Assembly: GCA_942490945.1 (NCBI GenBank)
Contig: CALNYZ010000013.1
Location: 1 to 6,619 of the forward strand
Length of the DNA stretch: 6,619 nt
Direction of reading: 5' to 3'
Source of the DNA: CALNYZ01 sp942490945
GTDB lineage: Bacteria > Pseudomonadota > Gammaproteobacteria > UBA6429 > Thiohalophilaceae
The notes beneath the pieces were generated by a model that saw only the letters and a list, made by a program, of their open reading frames with translations, was not told where the DNA came from and did no database searches. This document shows positions 1-5,921 of this stretch, piece after piece (within the stretch, counting starts at the first letter, position 1; every line of letters starts with the position of its first letter). The translations under genes and the position numbers were made by a program.

Positions 1-2
1 TG

Positions 3-137
3 CATGAGTCTATGGCGACTAGTGGAATTTCCCAAAATTTGATGCTGGAAGATGGCATTAGATTTTATTTGTCTGAATTTTCTCTGGATCCGGCAAATAT
101 TTCAACGGATTTGACCAAAAGTCTGGTTGTGGCGTAA
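3..137 (+). other. Open frame of unknown origin at the window edge
   Basis: A 44-codon open frame enters from the left edge and stops at TAA 135-137. It reads HESMATSGISQNLMLEDGIR and continues to ...SLVVA. I do not recognise the protein. Its last 34 bases or so (104-137) also occur in the second IS1380 copy, so at least the end lies in IS-shared DNA. It could be the tail of a host gene or a chance open frame across the IS1380 end. No start or ribosome site is visible. Confidence 0.15.
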
Positions 138-1065
138 TTTTAAGGCTATAAGGCGAAAAGTATCCTCCGCAGGTCATTTTTTGCGTTTTAAATCAACTGG
201 AATGTTTGAGCCGTCTTTACCCTGGTGTTAATTTGGCCGCAACGTGAAAGAAAAGTTTTTGGTATGGACAGTTGCTTGCAAGTAACAGACGAATGCGTCG
301 GGTATTGCGTAAAATAACAGCACCGATTTTGATTAACTTCAAACGCAATGTATTCACATAGACATGTGCAAGCGTTGTGCCTTTCAGAGCGATCCGACGT
401 ATTGTTTCCAGTAAAATGTAAGCGAGCGAAGATAATAGCAAGCGGAATTGATTTGCCCACCAATAGTGACAACTGGTCCGGTCGGCAAATAATGCCAGCT
501 GCTGTTCTTTGATGCGGTTTTCCATATCGCCGCGTGCACAGTAAAGCTTGCAGTAGAGATGTTGTGGTTCGCCTGTTAGGTTTGTTACGATGTAGCGCGG
601 ATTGCCGCCTTTGTCAGTGTGCTCAATTTTAGCAATGACTCGCCTTAGTTGATACCAGCTTTTGGCAGCATAGTTCAATTCGTAAAACTGGCGTACTTTT
701 TCGTTCGACTGCTCAAAGTACGACTTTGCTTCCTGTTGCCATTGTGCCGTTATGGCGTTGAGCCGCTGATTCTGGGCGATGCCAACAATGTAACCCACAT
801 CATGGCGCTCACACCATGTCAGGATTTTATGGCGGCAAAAACCACTGTCGCCACGAAAATTAATACGAACTTCCGGCCAGGCTTTCCTTAACCGTCTCAC
901 CAGCAGTGAAAGAATGGCCCAGGCATGTTTGGCTCCGTCAATCTTACTTGGCCGAAGATAACTGACCAGCAACTGATCCCGACAAAAAACGTACAGTGGC
1001 AGAAAACAGTAATGATCGTAGTAGCCATGAAAGAAGCGTCTTTCCTGCTTGCCGTGAACAATGTC
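104..1065 (-). repeat. Long inverted repeat, arm 1 (IS1380 copy 1)
   Basis: This segment is the reverse complement of 3291-4251. I see two differences: one substitution (860 versus 3496, Asn226 to Ile in the protein) and one base in a homopolymer (five T at 256-260 versus four A at 4096-4099). Arm 1 is 962 bp and arm 2 is 961 bp. The intervening 2.2 kb could invert by homologous recombination. Confidence 0.95.
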
Positions 1066-1530
1066 ATCAGTCGCATCAAAGTCCAGAATCAATTCTTTGG
1101 GTGTATTGTCGAACGACGTAATGAATTGTTCAACCATCACTTCATGAATACGCCATGCCGATTGGCTGTCCGAGCGATTCTCCCAACGGCACAACGTGGA
1201 ATTGCTCGCCAGTGTTTCCGTTTGCTCAACCGCTGTTTGAATCGCACAATCATGTCGCAGCTTTTGATGATCATTTAAATCTTCATAGCCCGATGCCAGT
1301 CCATAAACCCGCTGCCGTAACAGGCTCAATCCGTCATGCTTGCAGCTTGTTTGTCTGCGGTTGTCTTCCAATACGCTTGCTACAGCTCTACTCAGCCCAA
1401 TCAACCGATCAGCTTGACGCAGCAACATTACACCACCATCCGAGGTGATGTCTCCACCTTCAAAATTTACTTCAACAGCGCGCTTTCTTACTCCTGGAAA
1501 ATTAAACGATCTCTGGGTACAATCTGTCAC
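217..1530 (-). CDS. IS1380-family transposase (DDE), full length
   Basis: This is the DDE transposase that cuts and joins the IS1380 element ends. The open frame runs from TTG 1536 (439 residues, used for numbering here). The N-terminal signature VNFEGGDITSDGGVMLLRQ lies at 23-41. The likely catalytic residues are Asp152 or Asp154 in LDFDATDD, Asp230 in FRGDSGF and Glu339 in ARGDMENRIKEQ, as in the DDE_Tnp_1 IS1380 family. The C-terminus ending CPYQKLFFHVAAKLTPG looks normal for the family. I prefer the GTG at 1530 (437 residues) because GAGGA (minus strand, 1538-1542) lies 7 bases before it; the same site is only a base or two from TTG 1536. The gene seems intact and could be active. A hairpin that could hide the ribosome site is listed separately. 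Confidence 0.92.
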   Translation of the reverse strand: MTDCTQRSFNFPGVRKRAVEVNFEGGDITSDGGVMLLRQADRLIGLSRAVASVLEDNRRQTSCKHDGLSLLRQRVYGLASGYEDLNDHQKLRHDCAIQTAVEQTETLASNSTLCRWENRSDSQSAWRIHEVMVEQFITSFDNTPKELILDFDATDDIVHGKQERRFFHGYYDHYCFLPLYVFCRDQLLVSYLRPSKIDGAKHAWAILSLLVRRLRKAWPEVRINFRGDSGFCRHKILTWCERHDVGYIVGIAQNQRLNAITAQWQQEAKSYFEQSNEKVRQFYELNYAAKSWYQLRRVIAKIEHTDKGGNPRYIVTNLTGEPQHLYCKLYCARGDMENRIKEQQLALFADRTSCHYWWANQFRLLLSSLAYILLETIRRIALKGTTLAHVYVNTLRLKLIKIGAVILRNTRRIRLLLASNCPYQKLFFHVAAKLTPG

Positions 1531-1531
1531 T

Positions 1532-1594
1532 GGCAATTCCTCACTTTTATACAGAATAGGTAACTGAATTATAAAAGATTTGGTAGGAATTGCC
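1532..1594 (-). promoter_or_regulatory. Inverted repeat over the IS1380 ribosome site, with internal promoter
   Basis: GGCAATTCCT at 1532-1541 and AGGAATTGCC at 1585-1594 are a perfect 10-bp inverted repeat with a 43-base spacer. On the minus strand the proximal arm covers most of the GAGGA ribosome site and the TTG of the transposase gene. The spacer holds a consensus -10 TATAAT (minus strand, 1568-1573) with only a weak -35 (GAGGCA, 1591-1596). A transcript started there, near 1561, would lack the distal arm. A transcript entering from outside would carry both arms and could fold over the ribosome site. This resembles the known protection of IS10 and IS50 from read-through; here it is inferred. 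Confidence 0.45.
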
Positions 1595-1615
1595 TCCTTC
1601 CTTTATGCAATATTC

Positions 1616-1784
1616 AGGTTAGTCGGCAAGGCATTGATGAAAGCCGTTAATCTGCGTCAACCCAAACCAGGCTTGGTTTTTCATAGTGATCGCGGCTCGC
1701 AATACACCAGTACTTTTTATAGAAAGTTACTGTCAGCCTATGGTATCCGGGCTTCAATGGGCAGCGTAGGTGCTTGTTGGGATA
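1616..1784 (+). pseudogene. IS3-family transposase orfB, left fragment
   Basis: The frame reads LVGKALMKAVNLRQPKPG, then HSDRGSQYTS (the second catalytic Asp of the IS3 integrase core), then YGIRASMGSVGACWD. After Asp 1781-1783 the frame enters the IS110 left end and stops at TGA 1811-1813. The first catalytic Asp and everything upstream are absent. Open-frame sequence between 1580 and 1615 does not look like IS3 and probably belongs to the IS1380 end. The continuation lies at 3082. The fragment cannot make a working protein. Confidence 0.88.
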
Positions 1785-1791
1785 CTCAGTT

Positions 1792-1797
1792 TAATAT
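1792..1797 (+). promoter_or_regulatory. -10 half of a promoter formed at the IS110 circle junction
   Basis: TAATAT lies 8 bases inside the left end. In this integrated copy the IS3 sequence to its left offers no good -35. When the right end is joined to the left end through one CA core, TTGACA (3066-3071) comes to lie 18 bases upstream. Transcription would then start near 1804, just before the predicted bridge RNA body. IS110 bridge RNAs are known to be driven from such a junction promoter in IS621. Its use here is inferred. Confidence 0.5.
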
Positions 1798-1803
1798 GGC
1801 ATT

Positions 1804-1975
1804 GAATGCCTGACTTGATCTGACCCGGTGCAGGGATTGGTGAAGTAATGCCTTTGCGTTGACCTGTCGATCTGGTCCAGGTATTCCCCGAGCGTTGCCG
1901 GGCCCAATACTTGTGACCTAATAGGAGCTTTGAATTGCACCACGAGTGTCCTGTCCGGTAAGTGGGATTGGTAAT
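1804..1975 (+). ncRNA. Predicted IS110 bridge RNA with target and donor loops
   Basis: Bridge RNAs pair with the target and with the joined element ends and guide IS110 recombinases; that of IS621 is 177 nt. Loop 1 is closed by CCCGG 1824-1828 with CCGGG 1898-1902 and has an inner stem ACCTG 1862-1866 with CAGGT 1878-1882. Its 5' side holds GGGAT (1833-1837), equal to the target left side (1779-1783). Its 3' side holds AGCGTTG (1891-1897), the complement of CAACGCT at 3081-3087. Loop 2 is closed by CCAATACTT 1904-1912 with AAGT 1960-1963 and ATTGG 1967-1971 (GGG bulge). It holds ATAGGAGC (1921-1928), identical to the right end 3071-3078, and GAGTG (1944-1948), complementary to core CA plus left-end CTC. 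The exact 5' and 3' ends are estimates. Confidence 0.72.
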
Positions 1976-2004
1976 GCGCCAATCTTGACTGAGGAGTATA
2001 AAAC

Positions 2005-3069
2005 ATGGATGACACATCGGTTCAAAATGAAGTTATTCTTGGCGTTGATACGCATTTAGATACACATGTTGGCGTGGTCATTAACCACCAGGGTAAAGTG
2101 ATTGGTACACTTACTTCCATACCAACAAATAAAGCAGGCTACCTGAAATTGCTAGCATGGGCACGTTCTCTCGGAAATATACGGCGTGCTGGTGTTGAGG
2201 GAACGGGAACATATGGAGCGGGTCTTACCCGGCTATTACGTGAGCAGAATATCGAAGTATGGGAAATAAATCGTCCTGATCGTGCTAAGCGCCGACTTCA
2301 AGGAAAATCAGATCCGACTGACGCTGAAAGTGCGGCACGATCAGTTCTTTCAGGTAACGCAACGGCTACCCCAAAATCGCAGTCAGGTGTCGCCGAAGCG
2401 CTACGTGTGTTATCCATTGCCAGACGAAGCGCAGTCAAGGCAAGAACACAAACAATCAACCAACTCAGATCGTTATTAGTCAGTGCGCCAGACGACCTGC
2501 GCGAACGTCTCTGGAAATCCAAGCCGGAACAATGTGTAGCTGGCTGTGCACGGCTTCGCAAGGCAGAAGGCAGTGTAATGCTAAAAGCATTAACCGCAAC
2601 GCTTCGTTTATTGGCCAAGCGCTGGCTAATGCTTTCGGCAGAACTAAAAGAACTCGATACAACGCTTGATCATTTAACGAATCAGTCTGCGAAACGTCTC
2701 CGAAACCAGTTTGGAGTCGGACCACAAACGGCAGCGACACTTATTGCTGTAGCAGGGGATAATCCAGAACGTTTGAGGAATGAAGCCGCATTAGCTGCAT
2801 TATGTGGTGCAAGCCCACTGCAGGCGTCTTCGGGAAAGACTATTCGTCATCGATTAAATCGAGGGGGCAATCGATCTGCAAACAACGCGCTATGGACTAT
2901 TGCGATGGTGCGCATGCGTAGCGAACCTAGAACCCAAACCTATGTCACACGACGTGCTGCTCAAGGAATGTCAAATAAGGAAATTCAACGTTGCCTGAAA
3001 CGTTACATTGTTCGTGAACTATACCCGATTATTCTCGCGGATTTGTCAGATGCGGCTACAATTACTTGA
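2005..3069 (+). CDS. IS110-family recombinase (DEDD transposase)
   Basis: This 354-residue protein is an RNA-guided recombinase of the IS110 family. The N-terminal RuvC-like DEDD domain is complete: Asp15 (LGVDTH), Glu65 (GVEGTGTYG), Asp103 and Asp106 (KSDPTDAESAA). A helical, partly coiled-coil middle follows (about 130-235). The C-terminal Transposase_20 domain begins near FGVGPQTAATLIAVAGD (236-252) and holds ASSGKTIRHRLNRGGNRSANN (274-294), where Ser275 or Ser276 should be the catalytic serine. The ATG has a good ribosome site, GAGGAG at 1991-1996, 8 bases upstream. Length and motifs are normal and no frameshift is seen, so the protein is probably functional. The TGA stop overlaps the TTGACA of the right end. 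It would act with the RNA encoded just upstream. Confidence 0.95.
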   Translation: MDDTSVQNEVILGVDTHLDTHVGVVINHQGKVIGTLTSIPTNKAGYLKLLAWARSLGNIRRAGVEGTGTYGAGLTRLLREQNIEVWEINRPDRAKRRLQGKSDPTDAESAARSVLSGNATATPKSQSGVAEALRVLSIARRSAVKARTQTINQLRSLLVSAPDDLRERLWKSKPEQCVAGCARLRKAEGSVMLKALTATLRLLAKRWLMLSAELKELDTTLDHLTNQSAKRLRNQFGVGPQTAATLIAVAGDNPERLRNEAALAALCGASPLQASSGKTIRHRLNRGGNRSANNALWTIAMVRMRSEPRTQTYVTRRAAQGMSNKEIQRCLKRYIVRELYPIILADLSDAATIT

Positions 3070-3071
3070 CA
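3066..3071 (+). promoter_or_regulatory. -35 half of a promoter formed at the IS110 circle junction
   Basis: TTGACA, a perfect -35 hexamer, lies at the extreme right end and overlaps the recombinase stop codon (TGA 3067-3069). In the integrated state it points outward into the IS3 remnant. In the circular form it would sit 18 bases upstream of TAATAT (1792-1797). See the paired entry at the left end. Confidence 0.5.
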
Positions 3072-3082
3072 TAGGAGCGTCA

Positions 3083-3282
3083 ACGCTGTTGTTGAACGGT
3101 TCTTCGGTAGTTTGAAGCATGACTGGATTTTCAAAGTGGCCCAACCTACACGAGAACATATGAAACAAGATGTGACGGATTATATTCGTTACTACAACAG
3201 TGACCGGCTACATACAGCTAATAATGGTATGTCTCCGGTAAAATATGAAATGTCTCAAATAAAAGTGTCCGGTTCGACTTGA
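3083..3282 (+). pseudogene. IS3-family transposase orfB, right fragment
   Basis: The frame resumes directly after the IS110 element: AVVERFFGSLKHDWIFKVAQ, then DYIRYYNSDRLHTANNGMSPVKYEM, ending at TGA 3280-3282. The Asn codon of CWDN spans the junction (3082-3084). Glu in VVERFF is the third catalytic residue of the IS3 integrase core and YYNSDRLHTANN is the usual C-terminal motif. The fragment has no start codon in a sensible context. With the left piece it forms one contiguous C-terminal half once IS110 is removed. Confidence 0.9.
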
Positions 3283-3290
3283 CCACTACA
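3266..3290 (+). repeat. Right terminal repeat of the IS3 element
   Basis: TGTCCGGTTCGA through CCACTACA overlaps the end of orfB and finishes in CA, the conserved IS3 terminus. The next base, 3291, begins sequence identical to the IS1380 transposase gene. No partner left repeat is present in the window. Confidence 0.7.
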
Positions 3291-4127
3291 GACATTGTTC
3301 ACGGCAAGCAGGAAAGACGCTTCTTTCATGGCTACTACGATCATTACTGTTTTCTGCCACTGTACGTTTTTTGTCGGGATCAGTTGCTGGTCAGTTATCT
3401 TCGGCCAAGTAAGATTGACGGAGCCAAACATGCCTGGGCCATTCTTTCACTGCTGGTGAGACGGTTAAGGAAAGCCTGGCCGGAAGTTCGTATTATTTTT
3501 CGTGGCGACAGTGGTTTTTGCCGCCATAAAATCCTGACATGGTGTGAGCGCCATGATGTGGGTTACATTGTTGGCATCGCCCAGAATCAGCGGCTCAACG
3601 CCATAACGGCACAATGGCAACAGGAAGCAAAGTCGTACTTTGAGCAGTCGAACGAAAAAGTACGCCAGTTTTACGAATTGAACTATGCTGCCAAAAGCTG
3701 GTATCAACTAAGGCGAGTCATTGCTAAAATTGAGCACACTGACAAAGGCGGCAATCCGCGCTACATCGTAACAAACCTAACAGGCGAACCACAACATCTC
3801 TACTGCAAGCTTTACTGTGCACGCGGCGATATGGAAAACCGCATCAAAGAACAGCAGCTGGCATTATTTGCCGACCGGACCAGTTGTCACTATTGGTGGG
3901 CAAATCAATTCCGCTTGCTATTATCTTCGCTCGCTTACATTTTACTGGAAACAATACGTCGGATCGCTCTGAAAGGCACAACGCTTGCACATGTCTATGT
4001 GAATACATTGCGTTTGAAGTTAATCAAAATCGGTGCTGTTATTTTACGCAATACCCGACGCATTCGTCTGTTACTTGCAAGCAACTGTCCATACCAAAAC
4101 TTTTCTTTCACGTTGCGGCCAAATTAA
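3291..4127 (+). pseudogene. IS1380-family transposase, 5'-truncated and frameshifted
   Basis: Homology to copy 1 starts at Asp158 (DIVHGKQERRFF), so the first 157 residues, including the first catalytic Asp, are gone. The other two catalytic residues remain (FRGDSGF and ARGDMENRIKEQ). An open frame can be read from TTG 3279, but that codon lies in the IS3 terminal repeat and has no ribosome site. Two changes separate it from copy 1: Asn226 is Ile (base 3496), and one A is missing from the run at 4096-4099. The deletion replaces the normal end KLFFHVAAKLTPG with NFSFTLRPN. This copy should be dead as a transposase gene. Confidence 0.92.
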
Positions 4128-4251
4128 CACCTGGGTAAAGACGGCTCAAACATTCCAGTTGATTTAAAACGCAAAAAATGACCTGCGGAGGATACTTTTC
4201 GCCTTATAGCCTTAAAATTACGCCACAACCAGACTTTTGGTCAAATCCGTT
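3291..4251 (+). mobile_element. IS1380-family element, copy 2, 3' part only
   Basis: This is the inverted counterpart of 104-1065. It is broken on the left by the IS3 right end and on the right by the IS66 end, so neither IS1380 terminus is here. It holds the last two thirds of the transposase gene and about 124 bp of 3' flank. It can still serve as an arm for recombination with copy 1. Confidence 0.93.
3291..4251 (+). repeat. Long inverted repeat, arm 2 (IS1380 copy 2)
   Basis: This is the reverse complement of 104-1065 with one substitution and one single-base deletion. The match stops at 3291 because of the IS3 insertion and at 4251 because of the IS66 insertion, not at natural IS1380 ends. 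Confidence 0.95.
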
Positions 4252-4272
4252 GTAAGCGTCCAACGCCACCGC
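4252..4272 (-). repeat. IS66 terminal inverted repeat (tnpC side)
   Basis: GTAAGCGTCCAACGCC opens with the conserved IS66 terminus GTAAGCG. Sequence shared with the other IS1380 copy ends exactly here (a shared G at 4252 leaves one base of ambiguity). Confidence 0.85.
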
Positions 4273-5859
4273 CTAGACTTTTCGTTTCAGTGCATCAATA
4301 AATTCAGGCGGCAACGGTAGTAACTCATCAATTCGACTATTAGGCCATGTGGGCAGTTTATTGAGGATATCTTTGAGCCAAGCGGATGGGTTTAGTCCGT
4401 TGAGCTGTGCAGTGCCGAATAGGGTTTGAATAGCTGCAGCCCGTTGACCGGCCCGTTCTGATCCGGCAAACAGCCAGTTCTTTTTTCCAATTGCGATAGG
4501 ACGAATGACGTTTTCTACAGGATTGTTGTCGATCGGCAGATGACCAGTTTGTGCATAGCGAATCAGGGTGGGCCAACGTTTTAATGTGTAGTCGAGGGCT
4601 TTGGCAGAGCCGCCACCATTTGCAGTTTGGACACGGGTTTGCATTAGCCAGTTATGCAGGGCATTTAATTCAGGCCGACTTTTTTCTATGCGTAGTTGCT
4701 GGCGTTCTACGATGGCCAAATGTTTACCTTCTGCTTCAATCGTATATAGATTGCCGATTCGTCGCAACGCTTCATACGCCATAGGGCTATCGTTTGCCTT
4801 ATGCAGGTCAAAGAATTTACGCCGTGCGTGCGCCCAACAAGCCAGTTCAATACAGGGGCGTGGATACTTCTCGGAGAACAATGCTTTGTAGCCACCATAG
4901 TCATCAACCAGCAAGTGGCCTTGCCAGTCTTGCAGAAAGTTTTGTACATGCCGGCCACTGCGGCCGGCTTGGTAGTCGAAAACGATGATGCGTGGCCCAG
5001 GTGCCATATCATTGCTGCGATAAGCCCATAGGTAGGATTTTTTAGTTTTTCCTTTTCCGGGATCGAGCTGTGCTACCGGCGTTTCATCGGCATGCAGTGT
5101 GTTGCCTTGCAAAAGGTGCCAGGTGAGTCGGTCAACCAAGGGTTGCAAGGCAACGCCGGCACGACCCACCCATTCCGACAGGGTTGAGCGTGATAGTGTG
5201 ACCTGTTCACGTGCAGCAATTTGTTCAAGACGATAGAGAGGCAGATGACTCAGGTATTTGCTTGTCAGCACCCAGCTCAGCAGACCGGGTGCGGCCATGC
5301 CGCCATCAATGATAGCGGGTGGGATCGGTGCAGCGGTAACCACTTCGCAAATCTTGCAGGCATATTGTGGACGAATATGACGATGGACGAAGAATTTTGC
5401 GGGCTCTATATCCAACTGCTCACTGACATCCTCACCGATTCTAACCAGTTGATGGCCACATTGATCGCATTGGCAGGATTCCAGCTCATGACGGTGTTCA
5501 ATGCGCGGCAGGTGATCGGGTAATGATTGGCGGCCAGCGCGAGAACGTGGTGGTTTGGCCTGTGCTTTTGCTGATGGATCAAGCTGTTCGATTTCTGCGT
5601 TTACAGCCGCCAAATCGGATTGCAGCGTTTCTTCAAACAGGCTGAGTTGCTTTGATGCCAGCGATTCGCTCTTTTTGCCAAATCGAATACGGCGCAAATA
5701 AGCCAATTCCATGGTCAGCGCTTGGATTTTGAGTGCTTGTGTTTTGACTTCTTCTTGCGCCTGTTTCGCTTCATTAAGTAGCGTCTGAACCAAGTCAGTC
5801 ACCTGAGTTTTGGTGTCCGAATCAAGGTTCAGATGATCCAGTTTGGCGAATGTTTCCAT
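4273..5859 (-). CDS. tnpC: IS66-family transposase TnpC (DDE)
   Basis: This is the catalytic transposase of the IS66 element. From ATG 5859 it has 528 residues, normal for TnpC. In order it shows a leucine-zipper-like coiled coil (about 20-57), the RIRFGKKSE motif (58-65), an acidic linker, an IS66 zinc finger (Cys129, Cys131, Cys134, Cys168, Cys171), then the DDE core with Asp258 (HADETPV), Asp319 or Asp320 (LLVDDYGGYKAL) and Glu449 (NNPVENVIRPIAIGKKNW). The C-terminal IS66_C region runs from about 476 to 520. The frame is open upstream to a TTG at 5967, overlapping tnpB, but METFAKLDHL looks like the family N-terminus. The gene starts 62 bp after tnpB with no ribosome site; TGGTATAAT lies 7 bases before the ATG. 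Confidence 0.94.
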   Translation of the reverse strand: METFAKLDHLNLDSDTKTQVTDLVQTLLNEAKQAQEEVKTQALKIQALTMELAYLRRIRFGKKSESLASKQLSLFEETLQSDLAAVNAEIEQLDPSAKAQAKPPRSRAGRQSLPDHLPRIEHRHELESCQCDQCGHQLVRIGEDVSEQLDIEPAKFFVHRHIRPQYACKICEVVTAAPIPPAIIDGGMAAPGLLSWVLTSKYLSHLPLYRLEQIAAREQVTLSRSTLSEWVGRAGVALQPLVDRLTWHLLQGNTLHADETPVAQLDPGKGKTKKSYLWAYRSNDMAPGPRIIVFDYQAGRSGRHVQNFLQDWQGHLLVDDYGGYKALFSEKYPRPCIELACWAHARRKFFDLHKANDSPMAYEALRRIGNLYTIEAEGKHLAIVERQQLRIEKSRPELNALHNWLMQTRVQTANGGGSAKALDYTLKRWPTLIRYAQTGHLPIDNNPVENVIRPIAIGKKNWLFAGSERAGQRAAAIQTLFGTAQLNGLNPSAWLKDILNKLPTWPNSRIDELLPLPPEFIDALKRKV

Positions 5860-5921
5860 GGTACTAATTATACCAGGAATAGCGCTGAAACACTGATGAA
5901 TGAAGGATGTATGCTGCTTCT

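Larger units (their letters stand above)
72..1618 (-). mobile_element. IS1380-family insertion sequence, copy 1, apparently complete
   Basis: This element carries a full-length IS1380 transposase on the minus strand. The 3' side from 104 inward is shared with the partial copy at 3291-4251, so the element reaches at least to 104. The boundaries are tentative. CCTGAATATT (minus strand, 1609-1618) and TCTGAATTTT (plus strand, 72-81) match at 8 of 10 positions and would give a 1547-bp element, a normal IS1380 size. IS3 homology starts at about 1616, which agrees with the right boundary. No flanking target duplication is visible, which fits later rearrangement or deletion next to it. Confidence 0.7.
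1783..3082 (+). mobile_element. IS110-family insertion sequence, apparently intact
   Basis: The element is about 1298 bp (1785-3082), bounded by dinucleotide TA at 1783-1784 on the left and CA at 3081-3082 on the right. Deleting 1785-3082 rejoins GGGAT to AACGCT, restoring codons for Asp-Asn in the IS3 motif CWDNAV; this fixes the boundaries without any terminal repeat. As usual for IS110 there are no long terminal inverted repeats. It has the layout of the IS110 subgroup: a long noncoding left end (about 220 bp) holding an RNA, one recombinase gene, and a very short right end (about 13 bp after the stop codon). Confidence 0.85.
1616..3290 (+). mobile_element. IS3-family element, 3' remnant, interrupted by IS110
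   Basis: Only the right half of an IS3-family element remains: the C-terminal part of its transposase gene and the right terminal repeat. The terminal repeat spans about 3266-3290 (TGTCCGG...CCACTACA) and ends in CA, as IS3 elements do. The left end, orfA and the first half of orfB are missing, probably lost when the IS1380 copy came to lie beside it. The right end abuts IS1380 sequence exactly at 3290/3291, so this element had been inserted in an IS1380 transposase gene. Confidence 0.85.

Noticed and set aside
1798..1810. Hairpin GGCAT-TGA-ATGCC as the 5' stem-loop of the bridge RNA
   Set aside because: It starts before the transcription start expected from the junction promoter (about 1804), so it would be only half transcribed.
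1580..1813. Small 77-codon gene
   Set aside because: It is a chance start joined to an IS3 transposase fragment and ended by IS110 sequence.
1833..1972. Nine-base direct repeat GGGATTGGT (1833-1841 and 1964-1972)
   Set aside because: One copy overlaps the left target guide and the other forms part of the loop-2 stem. They could compete for CCAAT 1904-1908, but I cannot show that the repeat has its own function.
3279..3307. Outward promoter from the IS3 right end (TTGACC at 3279-3284)
   Set aside because: No acceptable -10 lies 16-18 bases downstream.
3279..4127. Open frame from TTG 3279 as a shorter functional transposase
   Set aside because: The start lies in the IS3 terminal repeat without a ribosome site, the first catalytic Asp is missing and the C-terminus is frameshifted.
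104..4251. Composite transposon made of two IS1380 copies
   Set aside because: Copy 2 lacks both natural ends, and the interior holds only other ISs with no cargo gene.
4551..5523. Plus-strand open frames across the IS66 tnpC region
   Set aside because: They are shadows of the tnpC frame with no family resemblance or ribosome sites.
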